Below, one piece after another: positions 30,339 to 40,056 of a stretch of DNA of 64,000 nt. Position 1 is the first letter of the stretch; each line of letters starts with the position of its first letter. The DNA is from Mycolicibacterium mengxianglii. Lineage in GTDB: Bacteria; Actinomycetota; Actinomycetes; Mycobacteriales; Mycobacteriaceae. Location: positions 930,001 through 994,000 of the forward strand of contig NZ_CP065373.1 in assembly GCF_015710575.1 (NCBI RefSeq). Reading direction: 5' to 3'. The translations under genes were made by a program, and so were the position numbers. Under the pieces are notes generated by a model. The model made no database searches. It was not told the origin of the DNA and saw only the letters and a program-made list of their open reading frames with translations.

Positions 30339-31540
30339 CCGGCCATCCCCAGCGCGGCGAACCGGGACGTCGCCTCCGCGAGCGCGCCGGCGTCGCCGCC
30401 TGCCGCCGCATGTGCGCACTCGGCCGCCAGTGCCGCATACCGGCACTGCACGTCGGTGGCCAGCCGGTCCAGCGGTCGTGCGGCGCGGGGATCACCCAAC
30501 CGGACGGCGTCGTACCAGGCGCGTACCGCCACCGCAGCCTGCCCGGACCGTTCGGCCATCTTGGCGGCCTGGCGCGCGGCTGCGACCGCGCCGTGGTGGT
30601 CGTTGCCTGCGGCCAACCGCCAGGCCCGGGCCAACCCGAGTTCCGGGGCGAAGAGGGCGGATTTGGTGCCGTGTCGCCTTTCCGCCCGGGACAGCGTCTT
30701 CGCCGCTTCGGTGAGGTCACCGCACCGCGCCAGGGCGGTGGCCAGTAGCGACCATGACAGCGGGCCCCAGGAGTAGCCGGTCCGGTCGAGGGTGGGCGCG
30801 GCGGTACCGAGCAGGTGCGCGGCCGCGTCGTCATCGCCCGCTGTCATCAGGACGTAGGCCGACAGCACGTCGGCGATCGCCCGTCCCGGTGCTTGTTGCG
30901 CAAGACCCGCCAGCCGCGCCACCGTCTGTTCGGCGTCGTCGAGGCGACAAGCCATGATCTGCGTGGTGAGCTGGCCCAGCCCGATGGTGTACCGCAGCAG
31001 GCCGGGATGTTCCGCGGCGACGGCGCGTTCGGCGAATGCCTCGACCTGATCGAGGCTTCCGGTGCGCGCCGAGCACAACGTCGAGGTGCTCGCCGCCCAG
31101 GCGACGGCCACATCGGGCGCCTCGGGGGCGGCGAGTACGCCGGCGGCGATTTCCAGGGCACGCAGCGGGTTTCCGGCGTTCATCGCGAACGTCGCCGACA
31201 ACGCGTCGATGGTTGCGCGGGCCGCGGGCTCGACGACTCGGTTCCGGATACTGCTCAGGTACGCCGTCGCTCGTTCGGGCTCGTTCAGCATCCAGAACCG
31301 GTTCGCCGCGCGGGGCAGCGCCACCGCCATCACGTCGGCTTCCGACGAGGTGCCGACGTCGACGTCGGCCAGCACCGCTTCGGCGTCGCGGCCGCGGCCC
31401 TGCCACGCCAGTGCCTGCGCCAGCACCAGCCGGCAGGCAAGGTCACCGCCGCATTCGACGGCCTCGCGCGCCAGCTGTTCAGCCTGGGTCATGTCGCCGG
31501 CCCGTAGGGCTTCGGCGGCCGCAGTGGCATCGCTGGGCAC
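30335..31540 (-). CDS. TPR-like helical-repeat protein at the Rv1203c-Rv1204c position
   Basis: This 401-residue, Ala/Leu-rich all-helical protein has repeat units typical of the MalT-like tetratricopeptide arm of large LuxR regulators (for example [14 protein letters not shown] and [15 protein letters not shown]). It has no AAA/STAND ATPase domain before it and no LuxR helix-turn-helix after it: the frame ends at [10 protein letters not shown], where such proteins normally continue. It is either an independent helical-repeat protein or a domain remnant of a larger regulator. Function unknown. Confidence 0.7.
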   Translation of the reverse strand: MPSDATAAAEALRAGDMTQAEQLAREAVECGGDLACRLVLAQALAWQGRGRDAEAVLADVDVGTSSEADVMAVALPRAANRFWMLNEPERATAYLSSIRNRVVEPAARATIDALSATFAMNAGNPLRALEIAAGVLAAPEAPDVAVAWAASTSTLCSARTGSLDQVEAFAERAVAAEHPGLLRYTIGLGQLTTQIMACRLDDAEQTVARLAGLAQQAPGRAIADVLSAYVLMTAGDDDAAAHLLGTAAPTLDRTGYSWGPLSWSLLATALARCGDLTEAAKTLSRAERRHGTKSALFAPELGLARAWRLAAGNDHHGAVAAARQAAKMAERSGQAAVAVRAWYDAVRLGDPRAARPLDRLATDVQCRYAALAAECAHAAAGGDAGALAEATSRFAALGMAG

Positions 31541-31616
31541 GGCCCGGAGTGTATGAGTGCGGGGCGGTTGACGAGGGCAGAATGCGACGACCGAGGCGCT
31601 CGTCTACCTTTCGGGG

Positions 31617-32180
31617 GTGCAGTCTGATCGAGAACCCGAACGGCCATGGGCGGTGTGCGTGTACTGCGCGTCCGGACCGACCCACGCCGACCTGCTGGAG
31701 CTGGCGACCGCGCTCGGCGAGGCCATCGCGGACCGGGGGTGGGCCCTGGTTTCGGGCGGCGGCAACGTCTCGGCGATGGGTGCTGTGGCTGCCGGGGCGC
31801 GGTCGCACGGTGGTCGCACCATCGGAGTCATTCCGAAGGCGCTGGTGCACCGGGAACTCGCGGACATCGACGCTGAAGAGCTGATCATCACCGATACCAT
31901 GCGGCAGCGGAAGCAGGTCATGGAGGACCGCGCCGACGCCTTCATCACCCTGCCGGGTGGCATCGGCACCCTGGAAGAACTGTTCGAGACGTGGACCGCC
32001 GGTTATCTCGGGATGCACGACAAACCTGTCGTAATGCTCGACCCGAGCGGGCATTACGACGGGCTGCGGACATGGCTTGCGGGGCTGGTGGACACCGGTT
32101 ACGTCGGTGCGAGAGCGCTGGCGAGGTTGCTGGTTGCGCAGGAAGTGACGGTGGCCCTCGATTACTGCGCACCCAGCTGA
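31617..32180 (+). CDS. LOG family cytokinin riboside phosphoribohydrolase-like protein
   Basis: The 187-residue protein has the LOG signatures SGGGNVSAMG, then DRADAFITLPGGIGTLEELFE with the PGGxGTxxE motif, and conserved RxxK in MRQRKQVMEDR. Rv1205, in the same place before fadD6, is a known LOG homologue that releases cytokinin bases and is controlled by proteasomal degradation in M. tuberculosis. Start GTG at 31617. Confidence 0.9.
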   Translation: MQSDREPERPWAVCVYCASGPTHADLLELATALGEAIADRGWALVSGGGNVSAMGAVAAGARSHGGRTIGVIPKALVHRELADIDAEELIITDTMRQRKQVMEDRADAFITLPGGIGTLEELFETWTAGYLGMHDKPVVMLDPSGHYDGLRTWLAGLVDTGYVGARALARLLVAQEVTVALDYCAPS

Positions 32181-32251
32181 CAACCGCGGCTACCCCCCGC
32201 AGTTAGGCTGGCCAGCGACCAGCAGCAGCTGAAGACGAGGGGCGCACGCGC

Positions 32252-34054
32252 ATGTCCGAGCACAACGGCCCGGGTTCCCGGTCCTCTGTCGGCTTGACCG
32301 ACATCGTCACCCAGATTCCCTCGGTACTGGTAGATGCGCCCGCGATCCTGCGGGCCGTCACCACCGGGCTCCTGGCGAGGCCGACGTCCAAGGCATCCAT
32401 CGGCAAGGTGTTCCAGGACCGCGCTGCCAAGCACGCCGATCGCACCTTCATCCGCTTCGAAGATCAGGCGCTGACGTACGCCGAAGCGAATGCGACTGCC
32501 AACCGGTACGCCGCGGTGCTCGCTGCCCGCGGCGTCGGGCACGGCGATGTCGTGGGCATCATGCTGCGCAACTCCCCGGACGCCCTGCTGGTGATGCTCG
32601 CGACCGTCAAGTGCGGCGCAGTGGCCGGCATGCTGAATTACCACCAGCGCGGCGATGTGCTGGCGCACAGCATCGGGCTGCTCGAAGCCAAGGCGGTGAT
32701 CGCCGAGACCGAGTTCGTCGAGGCGATCGAGGAGTGTGGGGCCGTCGCCGACGGTGCGCCCGAGCCCACCACCATCGAGGAATTGCGCCGGTTGGCTGAA
32801 ACCGCCCCGACGACCAACCCGGCGTCGGCGTCGGCGGTGCTGGCCAAAGACACTGCGTTCTATATCTTCACCTCGGGCACCACCGGTAATCCCAAGGCCA
32901 GCGTGATGACCCACTTCCGTTGGCTGCGTGCGCTTGCCGGGTTCGGCGGCCTGGGGTTGCGCCTGCGGTCCGACGACGTTCTCTATTCGTGCCTGCCGCT
33001 CTATCACAACAACGCGTTGACGGTGGCACTGTCTTCTGTGCTCAGCTCGGGCGCCACCCTGGCTCTGGGCAAGTCGTTCTCGGCTTCGAAGTTCTGGGAT
33101 GACGTTATCGGTTATGACGCAACCGCATTCGTCTACATCGGTGAATTGTGCCGGTATCTGTTGAATCAGCCGGAGAAGCCGACGGACCGTTCCCACAAGG
33201 TGCGGGTGATCGCCGGCAACGGTTTGCGACCGGAGATCTGGGACCAGTTCACCTCGCGGTTCGGTATCCAACGGGTGGCGGAGTTCTACGCGGCGAGCGA
33301 GGGCAACACCGCGTTCATCAACGTCTTCAACGTTGCGAAAAGTACTGGAATAAGCCCATTTCCGTTGGCCTACGTGGAGTACGACGCAGAGACCGGTGAG
33401 CCCACCCGCGACGAGGACGGCCGGGTTCGCAAAGCGCCTGCCGGGGAGCCCGGTTTGCTGATCAGCCCGGTCAACAAGTTGTCGCCGTTCGATGGTTACA
33501 CCGACAAGGAGGCGAGCGAAAAGAAGTTGGTGCGCAACGCTTTTCGCCAGGGCGACGTCTGGTTCAACACCGGCGACGTGATGAATCCGCAGGGTATGGG
33601 CCACGCGTCGTTCGCCGACCGCCTCGGTGACACGTTCCGGTGGAAGGGGGAGAACGTCGCGACCACCCAGGTCGAGGGTGCTCTGATCGACGTCCGCGAC
33701 ATCGAGGAGTGCACGGTCTACGGCGTAGAGGTGCCCGGGACCGGTGGTCGGGCCGGGATGGCGGCGATCAAGCTACGCGACGGGTCGGAGTTCGACGGCA
33801 AAGCGATCGCCGATGCCGTCTACGGGAAGCTGCCCACGTATGCGCTGCCGTTGTTCATCCGGGTGGTGGAGTCACTCGAGCACACCTCGACGTTCAAGAG
33901 CCGCAAAGTGGATCTGCGTAAAGAGGGGTACGGCTCCGAGGACGAGCCGGTGAAAGACCCGATGTATGTGCTCGCCGGGCGTGACGAGGGTTACGTGGAG
34001 TTCTACGGGGAGTACCCGGAAGAGGTGGCGGCCGGGAAGCGTCCGAAGGGTTGA
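32252..34054 (+). CDS. fadD6: FadD6, long-chain fatty acyl-CoA synthetase (FATP type)
   Basis: The 600-residue protein is of the FATP/very-long-chain class: FTSGTTGNPKA phosphate loop, FYAASEGNTAFIN adenine region and GDTFRWKGENVATTQVE followed by the FKSRKVDLRKEGY C-terminal lysine region. It activates fatty acids to CoA thioesters for import or degradation and lipid synthesis. The ribosome-binding site GAGGGG is 9 nt upstream of the ATG. It corresponds to Rv1206. The next ~264 bp before folP2 hold no gene. Confidence 0.92.
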   Translation: MSEHNGPGSRSSVGLTDIVTQIPSVLVDAPAILRAVTTGLLARPTSKASIGKVFQDRAAKHADRTFIRFEDQALTYAEANATANRYAAVLAARGVGHGDVVGIMLRNSPDALLVMLATVKCGAVAGMLNYHQRGDVLAHSIGLLEAKAVIAETEFVEAIEECGAVADGAPEPTTIEELRRLAETAPTTNPASASAVLAKDTAFYIFTSGTTGNPKASVMTHFRWLRALAGFGGLGLRLRSDDVLYSCLPLYHNNALTVALSSVLSSGATLALGKSFSASKFWDDVIGYDATAFVYIGELCRYLLNQPEKPTDRSHKVRVIAGNGLRPEIWDQFTSRFGIQRVAEFYAASEGNTAFINVFNVAKSTGISPFPLAYVEYDAETGEPTRDEDGRVRKAPAGEPGLLISPVNKLSPFDGYTDKEASEKKLVRNAFRQGDVWFNTGDVMNPQGMGHASFADRLGDTFRWKGENVATTQVEGALIDVRDIEECTVYGVEVPGTGGRAGMAAIKLRDGSEFDGKAIADAVYGKLPTYALPLFIRVVESLEHTSTFKSRKVDLRKEGYGSEDEPVKDPMYVLAGRDEGYVEFYGEYPEEVAAGKRPKG

Positions 34055-34318
34055 GGGACGAGACCAGGTTGCTGATTCACCGCTTGGCGCTGAGCTGCAC
34101 AACCATGGGGTGCGGGGAACTCTGACCTCGCCGCCGAACACGCGAAGTTGCGCACTAGAGGGTCGTTATTGAGAGCGTCCGCCGCCAACTGGCAGCCATG
34201 GACCGCATCTGGCCATAGCGTGCGGATCGGTATACCAGCGGGAAACTGCCGTCGCCGAAGACTGTCGACAATCACGACGTGATCCACGCCCTATTTTCCC
34301 GGGGCTAGCCTGGATGAC

Positions 34319-35194
34319 GTGCAGGCGAGTTTTCTAGGCCGTCCGGTGGCCGGCGATCGAGCCTTGATCATGGCGATCGTCAACCGCACCCCGGATTCGT
34401 TTTACGACCGGGGTGCCACGTTCACCGACGAGGCAGCCAAGGCGGCGGCGCACCGTGTCATCGAAGAGGGCGCCGACGTCATCGACATCGGTGGTGTCAA
34501 AGCCGGTCCGGGACAGGTTGTCGACGCCGATGAGGAGATCGTCCGCGTGGTGCCGTTCATCGAATGGTTGCGTGCGACCTACCCCGACCAGCTGATCAGT
34601 GTCGACACCTGGCGGGCGTCGGTGGCCAAGCTGGCGTGTGCCGCGGGAGCAGATCTGATCAACGACACCTGGGCCGGTGCCGACCCCGGTCTCCCGGAGG
34701 TCGCGGCGGAGTTCAATGCGGGGCTCGTGTGCTCACACACCGGCGGAGCCACGCCACGGACCCGTCCGTTCCGGGTCAACTACGGCACGAGCACCCACGG
34801 TGTGGTCGACGACGTGATCGCCGATGTCACTGGTGCCGCCGAGAAAGCCGTGAGCATTGGCGTCGCTCGTGAGCGGATTCTCATCGATCCGACGCACGAT
34901 TTCGGCAAGAATACTTATCACAGCCTTAGTTTGTTGCGGCATGTAAAAGATCTTGTTAATACCGGATGGCCGGTCCTGATGGCCCTGAGCAACAAGGATT
35001 TTGTCGGGGAGACTCTGGGTGTGGGTCTGACCGAACGCCTGGACGGCACCCTGGCGGCAACTGCTCTGGCGGCCGCCGACGGTGCCCGGATGTTCCGGGT
35101 ACACGAGGTTGGACCCACTCGACGCGTGCTCGAAATGGTCGCGTCGATCCAAGGAGTGCGTCCACCGACGCGCACGGTGAGGGGACTGGCATGA
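34319..35194 (+). CDS. folP2: FolP2, dihydropteroate-synthase homologue
   Basis: The 291-residue TIM-barrel protein has DHPS-like motifs: MAIVNRTPDSFYDRG, VIDIGG and the C-terminal FRVHEV. The loop that is GESTRPGA in true DHPS reads GVKAGPG at 59-65, so the pABA/phosphate loop is altered. This agrees with the finding that mycobacterial FolP2 lacks DHPS activity. The gene overlaps gpgS by ATGA, so its product may act in the glucosylglycerate context rather than folate. Corresponds to Rv1207. Confidence 0.88.
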   Translation: MQASFLGRPVAGDRALIMAIVNRTPDSFYDRGATFTDEAAKAAAHRVIEEGADVIDIGGVKAGPGQVVDADEEIVRVVPFIEWLRATYPDQLISVDTWRASVAKLACAAGADLINDTWAGADPGLPEVAAEFNAGLVCSHTGGATPRTRPFRVNYGTSTHGVVDDVIADVTGAAEKAVSIGVARERILIDPTHDFGKNTYHSLSLLRHVKDLVNTGWPVLMALSNKDFVGETLGVGLTERLDGTLAATALAAADGARMFRVHEVGPTRRVLEMVASIQGVRPPTRTVRGLA

Positions 35195-36141
35195 CGACAA
35201 CACCTGACCTGGCCATCGAGAACAAGCTGCGCACCGAAACCTGGCTGGCCGAAAACAGCTGGAACCGGCCCACCTGGACCGTCGCCGAACTGGAGGCCGC
35301 CAAGAAGGGCCGGACCATCTCGGTGGTGCTCCCCGCACTCAACGAGGAAGAGACCGTCGCGTCGGTCATCGACACCATCAGCCCGCTGGTCGGCGGTCTG
35401 GTGGACGAGCTGATCGTGCTCGACTCCGGGTCCACCGACGACACCGAGATCCGTGCCATTGCCGCCGGAGCCCGCGTTGTCAGCCGTGAACAGGCGCTTC
35501 CCGAGGTGTCGCCGAACCCCGGCAAGGGCGAGGTGCTGTGGCGGTCCCTGGCCGCTACCACCGGTGACATCGTGGTGTTCGTCGACTCCGACCTCATCGA
35601 CCCCGATCCGATGTTCGTGCCCAACCTCGTCGGCCCGCTGCTCACCCGCGACGGGGTGCACCTGGTCAAAGGCTTCTACCGGCGTCCGCTCAAGGTCAGT
35701 GGCAGCGAGGACGCCAATGGCGGTGGCCGGGTGACCGAGCTCGTCGCCCGTCCGATGCTGGCAGCGATGCGGCCCGAACTCGGAGGTGTCTTACAGCCAC
35801 TGGGCGGTGAATACGCGGCAACCCGGGAACTGCTGATGTCGGTGCCGTTCGCGCCCGCCTACGGTGTGGAGATCGGCCTGTTGGTCGACACCTACGACCG
35901 GCTGGGCATCGACGCGATCGCCCAGGTGAACCTCGGTGTCCGGGTACATCGCAACCGGCCGCTCACCGAGCTGGGGGCGATGAGCCGCCAGGTGATCGCC
36001 ACCCTGCTGTCGCGCTGCGGCATCTCGGACTCCGGCGTGGGGCTGACACAGTTCTTCGCCGACGGCGACGGGTTCACCCCACGGGTATCGCGGGTTTCCC
36101 TGGAAGACCGACCGCCGATGAACACCCTGCGACCGCGCTAG
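35191..36141 (+). CDS. gpgS: GpgS, glucosyl-3-phosphoglycerate synthase
   Basis: The 316-residue protein is a retaining GT81 GT-A glycosyltransferase. TISVVLPALNEEETVASV starts the nucleotide-binding fold, VDSDL near residue 130 is the DxD-type metal site, and VRVHRNRPL holds the catalytic-site His. It transfers glucose from UDP-glucose (or GDP-glucose) to 3-phosphoglycerate, the first step of methylglucose lipopolysaccharide synthesis. It is coupled to folP2 by a 4-bp overlap. Corresponds to Rv1208. Confidence 0.95.
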   Translation: MTTTPDLAIENKLRTETWLAENSWNRPTWTVAELEAAKKGRTISVVLPALNEEETVASVIDTISPLVGGLVDELIVLDSGSTDDTEIRAIAAGARVVSREQALPEVSPNPGKGEVLWRSLAATTGDIVVFVDSDLIDPDPMFVPNLVGPLLTRDGVHLVKGFYRRPLKVSGSEDANGGGRVTELVARPMLAAMRPELGGVLQPLGGEYAATRELLMSVPFAPAYGVEIGLLVDTYDRLGIDAIAQVNLGVRVHRNRPLTELGAMSRQVIATLLSRCGISDSGVGLTQFFADGDGFTPRVSRVSLEDRPPMNTLRPR

Positions 36142-36199
36142 AGCGGCTGACACCCCTGGCCTGCGTGGCGCGTCGGCGTGATGAGGCACTATCGGTGAC

Positions 36200-36514
36200 G
36201 TGACAATGGTTCTGCTGTACGTCGTGGTGCTGATCCTGATCGCCATCGTCCTTTTCGGGGTGGCCAGCGTGGTCTTCGGGCGCGGCGAGCAGCTGCCGCC
36301 GCTGCCACGTGCGACGACGGCGACGGTGTTGCCGGCGTCCGGTGTCACCGGTGCTGACGTCGAAGCGCTGCGCTTCACTCAGACCGCACGTGGTTACAAG
36401 ACCAGCGAAGTCGATTGGGTGCTGGACCGGCTCGGGCAGGAACTCGACTCCCTGCGGGCCGAAGTGGACATGCTGCGCGGGCAGGAACGGTCCGCCGTCG
36501 ATGACCCTCGCTGA
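36200..36514 (+). CDS. DivIVA-domain membrane protein, Rv1209-type
   Basis: The 104-residue protein has one N-terminal membrane helix (LLYVVVLILIAIVLFGVASVV), a flexible linker and a short DivIVA-like segment containing GYKTSEVDWVLDRLGQELDSL that continues as a coiled coil. It probably associates with the cytoplasmic face of the membrane, perhaps at curved poles; the function is unknown. Start GTG or the ATG two codons later. The end overlaps tagA by 14 bp. Confidence 0.85.
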   Translation: MTMVLLYVVVLILIAIVLFGVASVVFGRGEQLPPLPRATTATVLPASGVTGADVEALRFTQTARGYKTSEVDWVLDRLGQELDSLRAEVDMLRGQERSAVDDPR

Positions 36515-37082
36515 CGGCCGCACCCGCTGCGACTGGGCTGTGTCCGCGACAGGAGACGACGCCCTGCTCTACCGCGATTACCACGACCAGGAATGGGGCC
36601 GCCGACTGCGCGGCAGCGTCGCACTGTTCGAGCGCCTGAGCCTGGAAGCCTTCCAGAGCGGGCTGTCCTGGCTCATCATCCTGCGGAAGCGAGACAACTT
36701 CAGGAGGGCGTTCGACGGCTTCGCGATCGATACTGTCGCAGGCTATGACGACGGTGACGTCGCGCGGCTCATGGCCGACAGTGGGATCGTCCGCAACCGG
36801 GCCAAGATCGAAGCCACGATCGCCAATGCACGTGCGGCGGCTGAACTCGACACCGATCTGTCGGACCTGCTGTGGTCATATGCGCCTCCGGCGCGGCCCC
36901 GGCCCAGGACCATGGCTGACGTTCCGGCCATCACGCCCGAGTCCACCGCAATGGCACGGGAGTTGAAGCGCAGGGGGTTCAAGTTCGTCGGCCCCACCAC
37001 CGCCTACGCCTTGATGCAGGCCACCGGGATGGTCGACGACCACCTGCAGTCGTGTTGGGTTCCAAGGGTTGGCGACCCTTAA
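36501..37082 (+). CDS. tagA: TagA, DNA-3-methyladenine glycosylase I
   Basis: The 193-residue protein starts at the ATG overlapping the preceding gene. The family pattern is clear: RCDWAVSATGDDALLYRDYHDQEWG near the N-terminus, LSLEAFQSGLSWL with the catalytic-site residues, and TMADVPAITPES followed by GFKFVGPTTAYALMQATGMVDDH. It removes 3-methyladenine from alkylated DNA. The second zinc-ligand set (Cys/His) sits near the two ends. Corresponds to Rv1210. Confidence 0.93.
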   Translation: MTLADGRTRCDWAVSATGDDALLYRDYHDQEWGRRLRGSVALFERLSLEAFQSGLSWLIILRKRDNFRRAFDGFAIDTVAGYDDGDVARLMADSGIVRNRAKIEATIANARAAAELDTDLSDLLWSYAPPARPRPRTMADVPAITPESTAMARELKRRGFKFVGPTTAYALMQATGMVDDHLQSCWVPRVGDP

Positions 37083-37236
37083 CGGACGGGTCCTGCACAC
37101 GTATGCCAACCGATAGGGAACAATAGAAGTCGTGAACTGGCAGTTCGGCACGCTGGTTGCAACGGGTGGGTACCCAGCGCGCGCCGATCTGGTACATGAC
37201 GGCGGGACGAGTAGTCCAATCTGGAGGGAGCACTCG

Positions 37237-37404
37237 ATGGCGGCCATGAAGCCCCGGACTGGCGACGGTCCACTGGAAGCAACCAAAGAGGGGCGTGGCA
37301 TCGTGATGCGGGTACCGCTCGAGGGCGGCGGTCGACTCGTCGTAGAACTGACACCCGATGAAGCTGCTGCGCTGGGCGACGAGCTCAAGAGCGTCACCAG
37401 CTGA
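37237..37404 (+). CDS. DUF3117 small protein, Rv1211-type
   Basis: The 55-residue protein starts at the ATG with GGAGG 9 nt upstream; the longer ORF from 37132 has no ribosome-binding site. The DUF3117 sequence is very conserved across actinobacteria: MKPRTGDGPLEATKEGRG, MRVPLEGGGRLVVEL and TPDEAAALGDEL. Its function is unknown. A strong hairpin terminator follows. Confidence 0.92.
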   Translation: MAAMKPRTGDGPLEATKEGRGIVMRVPLEGGGRLVVELTPDEAAALGDELKSVTS

Positions 37405-37421
37405 GCGCCCCGGCTTGGCGC

Positions 37422-37454
37422 GACTGAACCCCGCGCGCCGCGCGGGGTTCAGTC
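37422..37454. terminator. strong hairpin between DUF3117 gene and glgM
   Basis: Perfect 14-bp arms (GACTGAACCCCGCG at 37422-37435 and its complement at 37441-37454) enclose a 5-base loop. It lies between convergent genes and probably ends both transcripts. Confidence 0.85.
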
Positions 37455-37494
37455 TGCCGGGTGGGCACCCGATAACTGATCGCCCCTCCGGCGA

Positions 37495-38667
37495 CTACAC
37501 CGACACCTTTCGGTAGATCTCCAGCGTCTGCTCGGCGATGTGCGCCCATGAGAATTCATTGATGCAGCGCTGGCGTCCTGCGCTGCCGTACCGGGCCGCT
37601 CGCTGCGGGTCGGCTACCAGCGCGTTGACGGCTTCTGCGATATCCGCCTCGAACGCCCTTGGTTCTGCTGCGTCGTAGTGCACCAGCGACCCCGTTGTGC
37701 CGTTGACGACAACTTCTGGGATGCCGCCCACATCGGAGGCGACCACCGCGGTCGAGCACGCCATCGCCTCGAGGTTGACGATGCCCAGCGGCTCATACAC
37801 CGAGGGACAGACGAAAACCGTTGCTGCTGAAAGAATTTCCCGGATCTTTCCGGTGGGCAGCATGTCCCGGACCCAGAAGATGCCCGAACGAGACGCGGAG
37901 AGCTCTTCGACGGCGCCGGCGACCTCGGCGGCGATCTCGGGGGTATCGGGCGCGCCCGCGCACAACACCAACTGAATCTCGGGGGCGAACCGGTGCGCGG
38001 CGGCCACCAGGTGGGCGACACCCTTCTGGCGGGTGATGCGCCCGACGAACGCGACCACCGGCCGGGTCGGATCAACACCCAGTGCGGCCAGTACCGATTG
38101 CGCGGGATCGGACGATGTGGGCGGAGCCGGGTACCAGACGTCGGTGTCTATGCCGTTCTTCACGACGTGCACCCGGTCCGGATCCAGAGCGGGGTAGACC
38201 TTCAGCACGTCCTTGCGCATCCCGGAACTCACCGCGATGACGGCGGCGGCGCCTTCCATTGCCGTCTTCTCCACCCACGAGGACAACCTGTAGCCGCCGC
38301 CCAGCTGCTCGGCTTTCCACGGCCGTAACGGCTCCAGGGAGTGCGCAGTCACCACATGCGGGATGCCGTACAGCAGTCCCGCCAGGTGTCCCGCCATGCC
38401 CGTGTACCAGGTGTGGGAATGGGCCACATCTGCCTGCCCGGCCGCGTTGGTCATCACCAGATCGGTCGAGAGCATGGACAGCGCGGGGTTGGCCCCCGCT
38501 AACGCCGGGTCGGGCTGGTGCACGAAGACACCCGGCCGGGGGGCGCCCATGCAGTGCACATCGACTTCACAGAGCTTTCGGAGCTGGATCACGAGCTCGG
38601 TGACGTGGACGCCCGCGCCCCCGTACACCTCAGGTGGATATTCCCGCGTCATCATCGCCACCCGCAT
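37495..38667 (-). CDS. glgM: GlgM (annotated GlgA), alpha-maltose-1-phosphate synthase
   Basis: The start MRVAMMTREYPPEVYGG is chosen by agreement with Rv1212c (390 residues versus 387). The GT-B fold has the N-terminal GGAGVHV ADP-glucose loop, FVGRITRQKGV in the second domain and PSVYEPLGIVNLEAMAC, the E-x7-E motif. Although named glycogen synthase, the mycobacterial enzyme is known to make maltose-1-phosphate from ADP-glucose and glucose-1-phosphate for the GlgE alpha-glucan pathway. It is divergent from glgC, which supplies ADP-glucose. Confidence 0.93.
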   Translation of the reverse strand: MRVAMMTREYPPEVYGGAGVHVTELVIQLRKLCEVDVHCMGAPRPGVFVHQPDPALAGANPALSMLSTDLVMTNAAGQADVAHSHTWYTGMAGHLAGLLYGIPHVVTAHSLEPLRPWKAEQLGGGYRLSSWVEKTAMEGAAAVIAVSSGMRKDVLKVYPALDPDRVHVVKNGIDTDVWYPAPPTSSDPAQSVLAALGVDPTRPVVAFVGRITRQKGVAHLVAAAHRFAPEIQLVLCAGAPDTPEIAAEVAGAVEELSASRSGIFWVRDMLPTGKIREILSAATVFVCPSVYEPLGIVNLEAMACSTAVVASDVGGIPEVVVNGTTGSLVHYDAAEPRAFEADIAEAVNALVADPQRAARYGSAGRQRCINEFSWAHIAEQTLEIYRKVSV

Positions 38668-38834
38668 ACGCACGACGGTAGTAGTCGCGGCGGCCTGAGC
38701 GCAGGTATGTGGACAAGCTTGCGGTCGTGTCGCCCAAATACATTGAGGAGTAGTCCGACAAGCGACGTAAGAAGAGCCACAAAACTCGGCGGTTGCTCTA
38801 GCCGCCGTCGGCCAGTGCCGATAGGTTTGATGAC

Positions 38835-40049
38835 ATGAGGGAAGCGCCACATGTGCTGGGTATCGTCCTGGCAGGCGGGGAGGGTAAGCGGCTTTACCCG
38901 CTGACGGCGGACCGCGCGAAGCCCGCGGTTCCATTCGGTGGCGGTTACCGCTTGATCGACTTCGTTTTGTCGAACCTGGTGAATGCCCGCTTTCTGCGGA
39001 TCTGCGTTCTGACGCAATACAAGTCGCATTCGTTGGACCGGCACATCTCGCAGAACTGGCGGTTGTCGGGTCTGGCCGGTGAATACATCACGCCGGTGCC
39101 GGCTCAGCAACGTCTCGGGCCGCGCTGGTACACCGGTTCGGCCGACGCCATCTACCAGTCGCTGAACCTGATTTATGACGAAGATCCTGACTACATCGTC
39201 ATTTTCGGTGCCGACCACGTGTACCGGATGGACCCCGAACAGATGCTGCAAGCGCACATCGAAAGCGGGGCCGGGGCCACCGTCGCGGGGATCCGGGTGC
39301 CGCGTGCGGAGGCGTCGGCCTTTGGATGCATCGACGCCGACGACTCCGGTCGGATCCGCGGCTGGGTGGAGAAGCCCGCCGATCCGCCGGGCACTCCCGA
39401 CGATCCGGAGATGACGTTCGCGTCGATGGGCAATTACATCTTCACCACGAAGGTGCTTCTCGACGCCATCAGAGCTGATGCCGACGAAGATCATTCCGAC
39501 CACGACATGGGTGGCGACATCATTCCCCGGCTCGTGGCCGACGGCATGGCTGCGGTGTACGACTTCAGCAACAACGAGGTGCCCGGCGCCACCGAACGTG
39601 ATCACGGGTACTGGCGCGATGTCGGAACACTGGACGCGTTCTACGACGCCCACATGGATCTGGTGTCGGTGCATCCGATCTTCAACCTGTACAACAAGCG
39701 CTGGCCGATCCGCGGCGGGTCGGAGAATCTGGCTCCGGCGAAGTTCGTCAACGGCGGTTCCGCGCAGGAGTCCGTGGTGGGTGCGGGCAGCATCATCTCG
39801 GCGGCCTCGGTACGCAATTCGGTGCTGTCGTCCAACGTCGTGATCGACGACGGCGCCATCGTCGAGGGCAGCGTGCTGCACCCTGGCGTGCGGGTCGGAC
39901 GGGGTGCCGTGGTGCGCAAGGCGATCCTGGACAAGAACGTGGTGGTCGGCCCGGGAGAAATGGTCGGCGTGGACCTCGAAAAGGACCGCGAGCGGTTCGC
40001 CATCAGCTCCGGAGGCATCGTCGCCGTGGGTAAGGGCATCTGGATCTGA
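38835..40049 (+). CDS. glgC: GlgC, glucose-1-phosphate adenylyltransferase
   Basis: The 404-residue protein opens with [29 protein letters not shown], the nucleotidyltransferase signature. It continues with the DHVYRMD metal site and ends in beta-helix repeats ([35 protein letters not shown]). It produces ADP-glucose for GlgM and alpha-glucan synthesis and, with trehalose, links to the GlgE route. It corresponds to Rv1213. A 167-bp divergent promoter region separates it from glgM. Confidence 0.95.
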   Translation: MREAPHVLGIVLAGGEGKRLYPLTADRAKPAVPFGGGYRLIDFVLSNLVNARFLRICVLTQYKSHSLDRHISQNWRLSGLAGEYITPVPAQQRLGPRWYTGSADAIYQSLNLIYDEDPDYIVIFGADHVYRMDPEQMLQAHIESGAGATVAGIRVPRAEASAFGCIDADDSGRIRGWVEKPADPPGTPDDPEMTFASMGNYIFTTKVLLDAIRADADEDHSDHDMGGDIIPRLVADGMAAVYDFSNNEVPGATERDHGYWRDVGTLDAFYDAHMDLVSVHPIFNLYNKRWPIRGGSENLAPAKFVNGGSAQESVVGAGSIISAASVRNSVLSSNVVIDDGAIVEGSVLHPGVRVGRGAVVRKAILDKNVVVGPGEMVGVDLEKDRERFAISSGGIVAVGKGIWI

Positions 40050-40056
40050 CGGGTCC

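Noticed and set aside
32162..33604. 480-codon frame antisense to fadD6
   Set aside because: FadD6 motifs are on the plus strand; the antisense frame is compositional.
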